Of a DNA stretch of 64,000 nucleotides, positions 36,269 through 47,600 are shown in pieces (position 1 is the stretch's first letter; every line of letters begins with the position of its first letter). Below the pieces are notes generated by a model that was not told the DNA's origin, did no database searches, and was given only the letters and a program-made list of their open reading frames with translations. Where the stretch lies: assembly GCA_013399855.1 (NCBI GenBank), contig VXAY01006826.1, positions 1 to 64,000 of the forward strand, in the 5' to 3' direction. The position numbers were made by a program, and so were the translations under genes. The DNA is from Oxyruncus cristatus. Lineage: Eukaryota > Chordata > Aves > Passeriformes > Cotingidae.

Positions 36269-39200
36269 TATGGTTTGATGTTCAGAGTTATTGCTCTGGT
36301 ACTCTCCTCTTTTACATTATCTTATAACAGTGATGCAGTTCCAGCCACTTTTACACAGACTGACACTTTGCAACGTGTTTCTATCTTCCATTTGCATGGG
36401 AAAGCACATGGGGATCGTTCTCTGCTGTTTGTATTTGGTTCAACAGAGCACAGCAGAGAAAGAGCATGCACTTCTTCATATTTGTGACAACACTTGGACT
36501 TTTCAAGGTCATAGGCTTTTTTTCTCCACCTTCAAAACAACCCCACAACTCAATAATATATATGCTTCAACAACTTCAGGATAAGTGAAATGCAAGTAAA
36601 GGCATGAATGAAATATCCCCCTGCTCTCATAGGTTCATTTGTCTCCATGCAATGCCCCCAAGAGCTTTCTTCAAAATCACCCTACCAGGATAGCAGAATT
36701 CTTGGACAAAGGCAAGTGTTGATCAAAGCCGTAAAAAAAATCATCATATTAACCACACTAAAACTTATAAAAGATTATTTAAATTCTGAATCTGTGAATT
36801 AACTCTGAGTTTTAGCTTGTGTGGTTATCATGGATTAAAAATGCGAGATTGTTGGCATTCGTAGTCACAAGAGTGCTGAAGAACAAAGTGGCAATTAAGC
36901 TTTCTTTATCAGTAGCACATAGTCATAGCACTCCAAAAAGACAGAGCTAGATAATGTTAGACTGAGAGAACACTAGGAAGATGCATAAGAAAAAGCAACT
37001 TTGCCATTAACAACCAAATACTGATATAATCCAAAGCTTTAGTGTGAGGGGAGAAAATATTTCATTGCTGTTGTCAACTTGAGACAAATGTCTGCTAACA
37101 CACTGGACAACCCAAATAACAAAATTCAATTTTGCACTGGAGTAGAACATCTCCAAGGAACAGGTAAGCACACCCATAATACATCAGGACAACCAGCAGA
37201 TAAACCGTCAGCAGGTGTAGACTGCTTGTCACTGCTGACAGATCCATGAGAAGATGACCTACATAGCTGCTATATCTGCTGTAGAAAGTGTCAAGTGGAA
37301 AGAATAACCTTGACACTGCAAAGATTGAAAATACAAAAAATAAAGTGTTCGTAAAAAAAAAATTCTCTGAGGTTAGTGGGTATATTTTACAGTTTGTATC
37401 ACTTTGCCTAGGCCCAAAAGTTCCCAGATAGATTAAGGTGACAATGTAATTTTTAGGTAGTAGCCAGGTATCACGTGTAGTAGCACCCCATAAATTTAAC
37501 AAATTATGAATTTCTTTTTAAGTGCCTCAGTGTCCATTCAACCCTTAGCAGTGTGAGTTGTGACTGGGAGATTGACAGAGGAGCTGTTGCACGTCAGTAT
37601 AAAACCCCTCCCAGCCAGGAAAAAACAATTTTTTCAACAAAAAAAAAAGTTTCTGTAAGAATTAACATAGGAGGCTAAACAACACATTTTCCTTCCCTGT
37701 GAAATGTTTGCTTTCACATCCTAACCTGTTCTCTGAAACCTGAACTGGGCTTTGCAGAGGAAGATGCAAGCTGGACAGAGCTGTTGGTCCAAACACCATG
37801 GGATTCAGAAGTGTATTTCCAATAATAGGCATGTGAAATATTTGTACATCTCCCAGAAAGATTATTAAGATTTATAAGGAAGGCAGACAACACCTGTAAT
37901 CTGGACTGAAATATCCATCAAACCCTAATTCAAAAGTAAGTAAGTAATTCTTCTGGTGCTCCTGCATGAACTGATCCAACCCACAGAGGTACCTGTAATG
38001 AACTTAGGGACACAATTTTATGACAACAATGATGAAAGAAAGGAAAAATACAATTTTTTCTTCATATTATTTTCTCTTCTTGAATCATCTCTCTCACACA
38101 GAAACCAACCCTTTATAGACTGTATGGTGAACGGTGAACAGAGCTATGTTCCCTGAACTTAATAATCTTTTTTTCACGTTGCTTTTTAGCTGACTGTGTT
38201 GCCCGAGCAGCCTACCACCTGATGACACTAATTCTTGTGGAGGCACAAAGGAACAGCATGAGAATGAGAAAATGGGAGTACAAGATCCTGTCATTCAAAT
38301 GCAGCATCAATTTTTACCCACTTCAATAGATTACAAGTTAACATCTTGAGCGCATCTAGCCACCAAAACAACACACATGGGGTTTTCTTAAATTTTTATA
38401 TTATATGCAGATCAAGTTTTGATGCTTTTCCAGCAAATGAAATGAAGTGAATGAAAGTTATGTGTCACAGGTTTTACTTACAATCAAACTATCTGCCTTA
38501 GTCAAACTACAGCTTTAGTCAGAGGAAGGGTTTAAGTTCGAGGTTCCTCAGACAAGGTAAAATGACTAATTTGATTGGTGACTGTAAAAAGCTTTTTCCA
38601 TCACTTAGATTTCACTGGTAGACCCAGGAAAGCTGAAAATTCTTGGATTCTGACAGACTTATTGTCTGAATGCAAAGCTTAAGTGTTATTTTTTTTCTCA
38701 TTAACCTTGACACAAAGCAATTATGTGCACATGGACAGTTCTGAGTTTAAAAAGAGACAGAGACATCTCCTTCTCTTAATCGTTATATGACAAGGTGCTA
38801 GCAAAGTATTCTGTGAATGTGCCCTCCCTGTTACATCAAGTCCTATTTCTTTCTCATTGCTTTAATACTGTAAAATAATAGTGCTTGCCAGTTTCTAGTT
38901 GTTGTGAAAATGAGTACATGCCCAAGTGCATTCTGGTCCTTAACCAATTTCCAATAGATTTGTGAAACCTTGTTCCCTTGTGGTATGAAGTACTATACCA
39001 GCCTTTAAAATACAGAGCTTTCACCATGGTGAAATGACCATAAGAACTTGAAAATCACCATGTAACATCCACAAGACTGTGAGACTGTGAAAATAGAGTG
39101 TGAGCATTATTTTACTGTGACTTTTTCATTGTTTGTACTGAGAACTAGATATGCATACCAAGCTGTTTGAATATAGACAGCTGAACAGCCACTATTTTAG

Positions 39201-39587
39201 CAACTATTTTAAATCAATAGCAGCATCAATCTTAATTGCAACAAAACCACTGACTAGAAGATCTTCTTTGGATCAATCTTTGGATTTTGACACTGAGATG
39301 ATTTATATTTGAGAATTGGAATTTTTATAGTAAGGTCCTAAACCAGTGTAGAAATCTTATAACTAGACATGTTATTTCATTTGATATACCAGACACTATA
39401 TTGTCCTGGGTTAGTTTCCTTTTACCTATCAAGAAAAACAGCAGTGATCAAATAAATATTTCCCATAGGATCAGAACATTGGGAAAAACATTTCTTCAAA
39501 GTCCAAATGAAAATTCATGGATAGATTAATCTTTTTGAAACAGCATCCTGTTTCACAAATTTCTAGGTGCCAAGCCATTATCTGAAC
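36269..39587. other. Non-coding stretch, nothing recognised
   Basis: AT-rich DNA. A hydrophobic minus-strand open frame of 135 codons (37095-37502) lacks recognisable homology and is near the length expected by chance over 64 kb. An A run lies at 37640-37648. Confidence 0.45.
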
Positions 39588-39930
39588 AGAGAATCGTAGA
39601 ATGGTCTGGGTTAGAAGGGACCTGAAAGATCACCTAGTTCCAACCTCACTGCTGTGGACAGGGACACCCTTCACTAGACTGGGTTGCTCAGGCACTCATA
39701 CAACCAGGCCTGAAACACTTCCAGGTATGGGGCATCCACAACTTCTCTGGGAAAGCAATTCCAGAGCCTAACAACCCTCACAGTGAAGAATTTCTTCCTA
39801 ATATCTAATCTAAACCTGCTCTCAGTTTGAATCTGTTTCCCCTTGTCCTGTCACTACATGCTCTTGTAAAGTCTCTCTCCATCTTTCTTGTAGGCTCCCT
39901 TCAGGTACTGGAAGGCCACAGCCTAGTCCC
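39588..39930 (-). mobile_element. CR1 LINE 3' end, minus strand
   Basis: The left edge 'agagaatcgtagaatggtct' and 'ttagaagggacctgaaagat' are a reversed CR1 terminus. The body 'ccaggtatggggcatccaca' and 'gaagaatttcttcctaatat' is the 3' UTR and last part of ORF2. It is truncated at its 5' end near 39930, followed by a short T/A run. Non-coding fossil. Confidence 0.93.
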
Positions 39931-41530
39931 GTTTTTTAAAAGGGTATGGCCAGGCACATCTTCACCTTTTGAACAATGCTGAATGCTGAGACTCTTGTTC
40001 TTGCAGCATGTGCCAGGCTAATGCAGCTGTCAAAGATGAACATACCCGAATTCCTTCTCTCACAGTGAGAACAAATCTTGCGAGCCAGGAGCTCTAATGC
40101 AAGGCAAGTCACTAACTCTTGTGTGATCTAGAAAGCATGTCCTTCGGGCCCCAGTTAAATAGAAAGCAGTTCTAAACTGGGTAAAATAGCTGGTGGGACA
40201 GAGAGAGACCTGTCAGAAAAACTGCAGTTACTTGCGAATGAAAACATTTCATAAGAATGTGTCCAATTTGATGATATTTGGGGAAGAAATGTCAAAACAA
40301 ATAATTTCTACTTGTTTGTTTCACTGGCATGGAGAGCATTGAAGTGTTTTGTTTAGATATAGTGGAAATGGTTTAACTTCTGTAGTATTAATGTTAATAT
40401 AAGAATATATATATATTAGATTAAGAATTCCTACCTTCTGAGGAAAGCGCTCACATGTTTGAACACCCTGTGTTAATATTTATCAAATTCTTTCAAAATT
40501 TTAATTTGATGCAGAATTTCAACACTCTACTGCAAATAAGCACAAATGAATTTTGAAACATAAATTTCACAACACTTGACAGCCATTTTCCATCTGTTTC
40601 TACATCAAATGTATTCACAAATAAGGTGCTTAGTTCAAATGTTTGCCACTGATACAGTGCTTGGAGATCCTCAGATGCAAAATGTTGTAAAACAATGAAG
40701 CTGACCAAATATCCATGTATTTTCATAAATACCTGGCTTACAGTAACATCTAGGACAGTTGCATCCCATCAGAATTTACCTGCAGGCATTGTCTGTGATA
40801 ATATAATCCTTTTTTTTCCATAGCTATGTTATTCCCAACATCTGGATCACTCTTGCAGATGACAGCTGTCTGAAGAAGTAGCTTTATTTTGAACAGCCTC
40901 CTTCAGTGCTTAGCACCATTAGTTTGGGAAGAAAAAAATCCCCCCTTTGGCAATCAATATGCTTTGTTTTATTAACTTTGTTACTGAATTGCAGGCACAT
41001 TCTGTGCAATTTAGGAAGGAGAAAAGATTTTACTACCTGTCAAAGAATGAAATGATTCTTATGATTCTCTACTCTCACTTCGTTATTAGTATCCTCAGGC
41101 ATAAAGGCAGGAAGAAGGGAGGAAAGAAACAGGCAGCACTCTACAAGAATTCTACTGGAAATAATGAAAGTAAATTATTAAGTGATAGTCCTCAAGTATC
41201 AATTTCATTTTTATTCAATAACACTTTTGTCTATATTAGTTAATGACAACAATATTAAAAAGCTATCTGCTGAGATCGGGAAATAAAATACTTTATACCA
41301 ACACCATGGTAATTACTTTTCAATTGCTATGTGTTAGTAATCAATTATTTTTTAATATAAAGTAATTATTCTAGTGAAGTCTGGGCTTTTATTTGGTTGT
41401 AAATAAATAACAGTTAAATATCTATTACACTAATTAATCTTTCTCCCAGCATTACACTGCTTCTGGATAACTCTGGTTTTGAGTAATTCCTTTAGGAATC
41501 CATGCAGCAATAGGATTTTATTCACTACCT
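39931..41530. other. Non-coding stretch, nothing recognised
   Basis: AT-rich DNA with a short (AT)n run at about 40406-40416. No gene or family was recognised. Confidence 0.45.
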
Positions 41531-41707
41531 AGTGGAACAGGCTGCCCAGAAAAGTGGTCAGAGCATCAAGCCTGACAGAATTCAAGAAGCATTTGGACAA
41601 TGCTCTCAGGCACTTGATGTGACTCCTGGGGATGGTCCTGTGCAGGGCCAGGAGTTGGACTCAATGATCCTTGTGGATCCCTTCCAACATGGCATATTAT
41701 GTGATTA
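41531..41707 (+). mobile_element. CR1 LINE 3' end, plus strand
   Basis: It starts 'agtggaacaggctgcccaga' and contains 'gcatcaagcctgacagaatt', 'ggggatggtcctgtgcaggg' and 'gagttggactcaatgatcc', ending 'atattatgtgatta'. The tail type is the same as at 20600-20712, 50525 and 58242. It is strongly 5' truncated. Confidence 0.93.
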
Positions 41708-43743
41708 TTGTCCACTTTGAAATTCTTTCCTACATCTATTGGTTTGTATTCAATGAACAGTAGCTAGTGACTTCATTTAGGGGCACTTGTTTGAAGGTGC
41801 TTTACAATTCTTGTGTCCCTTGAGATACTCTTAAAAAGAATACATAAATCTTGTTTCTTCAGTCTTCCCATGTTTTACCTGCTATCTCCTTTTCTTTACT
41901 TTATGTTGTTTCTCCTATGTCCTTTCTAGTGTCAGTCCTACATCATGTACAGTAATACGAATGTGTACAAATTAAAATGTTATAATTCTATTTATACTTA
42001 ATTAATAAGTAATATTAAACTAAACTTCCCTTTCAATAAAGCAGATATGTGAGTGAATGGTCCGTACATGAAGAATCTGAATTTTAGATTAAGTGCACTG
42101 CAACAACACAGGCAGGACAGATTTAAGGGAACTCAAAACAGGCAGACAGAAGACCTTTTATCAACTATTTCATGTTCCTCTATACATCTTACAGATATTG
42201 AAAATTCTTTCTTTCCAGTTTTATCAGTAAAAATTTTTTCAACTACTATTTCAACTCTACAACTGGCATCGTTAGTACCAAACAGGAAGATAGATATTAA
42301 ATCTTGAAGTATCATTTTCAGAGTAGGTTTCATATTTTCTGCTTTATAGACATATATAAATATTGCTCAACTCTTCAGCCATTGCATCACAAACAGAGCT
42401 GAAGAAGTCACCATCAGGGTGGGAATTTTAGGTAACCTAACCTACTAGAGTCAAGTTCAATATTGAGATATATTTCAGTCTCCTTTCAGTGGGATAACCC
42501 AAAACACAAGTGGTTCCAGGAAAAATACTCATAAAGAGAATAGCTTTATTCTTACTCTGGTTGGCTGGAAGCAACTAGTTTATCAAGGTAGCATTTTAAA
42601 ATAGTAGGGACAAAGAAAAGAATAAACAAGCATTAAGGAAATATAGAAGCATAACAGAATAAATACACAAGAATTTATCTAAGAGGGTTCCAGAAACATT
42701 TCTTCTTGTGTTTCATAGTTCGTTATTTAAGCTGGAAGATTTTCACACTGCTCAGTGTCATTTAAAACCAATATTTTGATGTGGATAAAGATTTAATTTA
42801 TGCATTTTCTTCTTTTGGCTACTCAAGAAAACAAAAAGCTTCACATAACACGAATACTGAATTTACATGTATCTGATGGCTGTAGTATACAATACAGCAT
42901 AATGTTAACCCATTTCCCCACAAAACCTGGCTGCAATAAGCTCTGCTGAACTAGCTGAATGCATTACCAGAGTAAAGGAGTTGACAGCTCTGCTTTAGCA
43001 TGGTACTGCTCTGCAATGCTTTTTGTATGTCTTAAGAGGGGAAAATGTACTTTGTCATTTTCTCCCTAAAAAGTTAAAATCTGAAGGGATTCTGGAGAAG
43101 GTGAAGGGCTCCTTGCTTTAAAGAAATATCTTTAGAAGAAAACAATCCTTCCTGACACAAACTGAACAATAATGAAAGTTAAACCATCTTCCTCTCCATC
43201 TGTGCAAAATTTTCGATGTCCATTAAGATTTAAGCTTTCACTGCTTTTAATGGTGGCAATGAGTTTGGTTTTTTTCTTCAGAAAATGTCAAGGATCTTCA
43301 TGTCTTTGAGAACATTCTTTGTGTGTCTCATGTGGAAATGGTCAAAAGGATTCAAAGATTATTAAACAGGACATGGAAAAACTAGACAGGCAAAAAACTT
43401 TGCCCAGAGTTAATTTTCCTCAGCAGTTTGGGGTACAGAAGAACAGGCTAGAGTGCTGCTGCACCTGAAAGAACAGATCAGACCATGGAGCACCAGAGCC
43501 AGATATAAAATGCCTGAGAGTCCATAAAAGCGTTAGCATGGCATGGGACCTGATCTAGTCTAGTCTAAATAGAGCTGGACATCATGATACAGCACCCTAA
43601 TGATGTGACACTACAGTATCTGGACTGAGCTTTTATCTTCTGCCCCTGACATGGAAAGCAGTCGCCCAAACCTGTATTCTCACCTGCTGGCCAAGACTGG
43701 TGAGCCAGTTTGTGCTGTGGCTACTTAATATAAGTCTGTGACC

Positions 43744-43762
43744 AAAAAAAAAAAAAAAAAAA
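43744..43762. repeat. Poly-A run (19 bases)
   Basis: Uninterrupted adenine homopolymer. Bases to its left (about 43440-43740) are somewhat more GC-rich than average, but I recognise no retroposed transcript there. Confidence 0.88.
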
Positions 43763-45243
43763 GGCAGTATTTTATAGGCAGAAAGGTCTTTGTTCTGTCT
43801 GTGACTGAGGCAGGAAGAACTTCTTTTTGTCTGACAGATTTTGGCAACAGATTATCAACACTCGGCAATGGCAGGCGTGAATTGAGCTGCTGAGGGGTGG
43901 GATATAGTTCAATGAAGCCATCACTCCTGAGTGTTTAAAGGGAATGAAAGATAATCCAAATAAAACATCGTAATGACATTATGCTTTGGTCTACTATAAA
44001 GAGCAAAATATGCTTTTATCCCAATTGAAAATTAAAACAGACATGCAAAGGAAGTAGTTTCTAAATGTCACAAATTTATTGCCACCTTTTGTAGATTAAA
44101 AAAATAAAAATTGGCCTAAGAGGATGCCTATCATGTAAGAAACAAATAGAAACATTTTCAGGAATATCACAGGGAAACTTGTAAGTCTTCTGTTTTAAAA
44201 TACAAAGAAAAGCCATGAGACTGCTGCTAATGTGAAGTAAATCCAGAACCACGCAAAGAAATTGTTTCTTTACCAGTCATATGTAGCCCGGTCTGTTGGT
44301 ACAAATGGTCACTGAGACACTGGATTGCCTATGAGAAAGGGCTGGACATTTGTTACAAATATTGATTTTATTTGTGAATATCACCACTAGCAATGATAAG
44401 TGATGACCAATTACATACATACACCAGAGATAGCATAAGTTGATCAAAAAATGTCATGTTTAGTTGCCAATGATTTAAAGAAAAGGAGCTACCACATAGC
44501 TATTTAATTTTACTAGGCAGCTGAGGCTTCTGAATGTCAGATAAAACCAATTCATAATTTCAAAAGTATCTCAGTACTCTTAGGTATTCTTCTTTATAAA
44601 GCAGAATATATTTTATCTTCAAGTAAGTTCCAGTACTTCCAATGGTTTGATGGTTTTTATGGTGTGAATAAGATGCTGACCCTTCTAAATTTATAATGGT
44701 ACCAAGCCATTGTGTTTAAATGTAAAGCTAAATTTCCTTTGATTTTAAAGTTTGCAACTGGATTTTGGTTCAGTTCTATTGTTATCATGGGCTGATCATA
44801 GAGCTCAGTTCTGGATCTGAAAAGACATATTTAAAGGTTTTCAGACATGTACTTAGCATCTGTATCCTTTGTACATGCAACTGAGACTGGACCTAGTATG
44901 CAGATACCTTCTGTATTAATGTCTGCTCTGACTGGATGCATCAGCTTTAATGAGATTCTTCAGATTTTGCCTGCTAATCCCTCCTTACCCCAACCTTTTT
45001 CCCCCCCTCTCCATTTCTTTCAGAAAGGCTCCTTCTGTTGTTTATGCTCATTAAGTCAGTTTCTATTTCCTTATTTTCTACTGAGGGGGTAAAAGTGAGA
45101 CCAGATGTGACCTGAGTCCATCTATTTCAATATCCTAATGATCAGAGTCTTCCAAAAGATGTTTGAGATGCTTCTGTTTTAAGGAGGGTACAATACAGTC
45201 TTCCATGGACAAGTCTTTTCCAAACATCCAATAGATTAACCAG

Positions 45244-45259
45244 AAAAAAAAAAAAAAAA
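45244..45259. repeat. Poly-A run (16 bases)
   Basis: Adenine homopolymer without recognisable context. Confidence 0.85.
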
Positions 45260-46020
45260 GTAAATCCTAAATTATATTTTCAAATGGGACAGCACTTACT
45301 GCTAAGGCTCACAACCCTTTGTTATGTACTTTTTTAATATCTGTCTTCCTTTAAAATAGAGGTAGTCACATATTTAAAGATTTAAATCACAAGTCAAATA
45401 TCAGTCCTCATCTGTACAACAGCTTCAAAGTCACTTTCATATGTATCTAATGCATTTATGTTTTGGTTACTAGTGCCGTAGAAAGGGCAAAAAAAGTTAA
45501 CTAAGACTAACAGAATTAATTTATCAATGTTTACTCAAGTACATCCACAGTCAGAAAGGTGCTGTGAAAAACAGAACTTACCCTCTGCCAGAAACGTTGT
45601 TCAATACAGAAAATATTTTGAGCGATCAGATCTTGTTTTACATTTTATCTTGCATGTCAAGTCTGTGCATGCCTAGGAATGTCTCCAGCAAACAGTTACA
45701 TTTTTGAGCTGTAGAATCATTAATGCTATAGAGGAGAGAGAAAAGTGACATGACTGACTTTTTCCCTCTCAGCTACTTTAATTGGCCTTAGCAATTGCAT
45801 CCAGCATCAGTGCATCTCCTCATTACTGAGAAGAGCACTGCAATAGTTCTTTCACTGCCATTATTACTTTGCTCCTTTGATAAATTCTAGGTCAGAAGTA
45901 GACATTTCCACGCACAGAGCACAAAGTTGCTAACTTTTCTTTCATAGCCCAAATCCCCAGCTGCCCATAAGGAGGGAACAGCAATCCCAAGGAGATAAAA
46001 GCCAAACTAAATGCATTTCC

Positions 46021-46188
46021 TCAGCCAGCAAGATACAAAGCGGAAGGGAGCATGACCTGATCTATGGCTGGGTTTGCTTTGTTCTCCCACTTTGACTTAT
46101 TCCAGGTCTCATTTGGCTTACATGTTTCTTTGAAATGAAACTTTCTTTTTTTGAGAATACCTTTGGAACTTGCTCGGTCTTCAGCCAT
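46021..46188 (-). pseudogene. Weak candidate: PPP1R2-like N-terminal fragment
   Basis: A minus-strand open frame starts at an ATG (46188) in an acceptable initiation context (caaagATGG) and encodes 55 residues. It begins MAEDRASSKGILKKRK and later has NKSKWENKAN. Protein phosphatase 1 inhibitor-2 (PPP1R2) has a KGILK motif close to its N terminus that contacts PP1, and a KSQKW motif some 30 residues later, so the order is reminiscent. The intervening and following residues do not match, and there is no further downstream homology. A GTAAGC at 46121-46116 could be a splice donor. This may be a decayed retroposed copy, a distant relative or chance. Confidence 0.2.
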
Positions 46189-46399
46189 CTTTGTTTTCCT
46201 TGGGGAGAGAGAAGATTTGGGAAATGAGGAAGGGGGGAGCATGCCTCCTCTAAAAATCACACTCCATGTAGATCAATATATCAACACATACACGATGTTC
46301 AGCCTTTGACCTACTCAATCACAAAAACTTTAGAATAGGACTGGGCACACAAAATTCAGCTCTCTAAGATAAATAAACTCTGAACCCTGGTAATGGCCT

Positions 46400-47600
46400 T
46401 ACCTACCAGCTGCATTGATAGGCTACATCAACAACGTCATATCGGAGTATCCTGCTGTTTCTGACAGCAGAAAGCCCAGGGCAGAAGAAGGGTTCTTGCA
46501 GAGAGAACCCAAGGCCTGTTTCCAGTCGGGCCCTGCAGAGCCCCAGGGCAGGCAGACAGGACCGTGCTTCTGCAAGGGCTCCACGGGAGGAAAGCTGCAA
46601 GAGAGACCAGAGGAAAGGAGTCCTGTCCATATAACAACTGTCCCTGTTATCGGCCTTGCAGAAGGAGCAAGTAGCTGTGGCTAGCTAACTAAATACCAAT
46701 CAGGAGGTGGCAGGTTTAGTTCTGCTCACCGCTCTGAGCAGCTTAGCTTGCTGTGCATAGAGCAGATAACACTGCCTGCTCTGCAAGGACGTGGATGACT
46801 TGCTGCTTCTAATGCTCATTTTACCTGAGGTTACTTTAGGCTTTTGAAATATCTTCCCATTTTTGTTCACTTACAAGGGCTTTCTGCTCTTATGAAAAAG
46901 TACTATAAACATATTATCCCTTAAAGGCCACAATACCATTTATCTAGCTGCCTCACCTATTATTTCCAATATAGCTATTTCTTTTATAGCTGTTAATCTG
47001 ACACTGATTTGCTTCAAGAGAGAAGCAGAGAGAGAGTATAAGACTTGCTGCTGATACCACAACATTTTGCACCATTCATTGCAGGTTCACACAATTCAGA
47101 AAGAGCAGCCACCTGGGGAACCTCCTGGGGGCTTCACCTCCCATCCACGCAGTTGCTGCAGTCCCACAACAGCTGAGCCGCCTGTGAGGTGCCAAGGGGA
47201 CTCTCACATTCAGGATTTCACTTTGCATATACTCCAGAAGGCAACCCTTGGCCTCACCTTGGCCTACACCCCTATATTTGACGCATGGGCATACCGTGAG
47301 GCTGGACTCGCCAGGTGCCAGGTCTTGCAAGACACTGTGGGTGTCACCAGGGCTTGCTCCACAAGCCTTTGCCTGTCCCTGGCCAAGACAAGGACAGCCT
47401 CATCCACCCTGGCCGCTTGCAGTGTCAACCTTTCCCCAGATAGCTCAGATAGGAATTTGGTAGATGTCTGGGTACACAACATTCAGCTCTGTTTTTGGGA
47501 AACCAGAGCTGCAGGAAACCCTTTCAACCCTGAGAATAGTTTGACAGTGCTAATGCAATGTCCTGACAGGATGGTGGAACAAACTTAGAGCCAGCTTAAG
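46400..47600. other. GC-richer block with overlapping open frames
   Basis: Two GC-richer patches (about 46430-46680 and 47090-47570) stand out from AT-rich flanks. The second holds the longest plus-strand frame outside CR1 (47067-47588, 173 codons). Its product is rich in Ala, Leu, Ser, Thr and Cys and matches no family I know. Opposite-strand frames are also open (47264-47482). GC-rich DNA gives long frames by chance, so I do not call a gene. It could be an old pseudogene, LTR or regulatory island. Confidence 0.3.

Larger units (their letters stand above)
41708..46020. other. Non-coding stretch, nothing recognised
   Basis: AT-rich DNA with poly-A runs at 43744-43762 and 45244-45259. Neither is preceded by a recognisable retroposed sequence. 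No gene was recognised. Confidence 0.45.

Noticed and set aside
37095..37502. 135-codon hydrophobic minus-strand frame, possibly a membrane protein
   Set aside because: No recognisable family and no splice-supported neighbours. Hydrophobic frames arise easily from AT-rich DNA, and the length is near chance for 64 kb.
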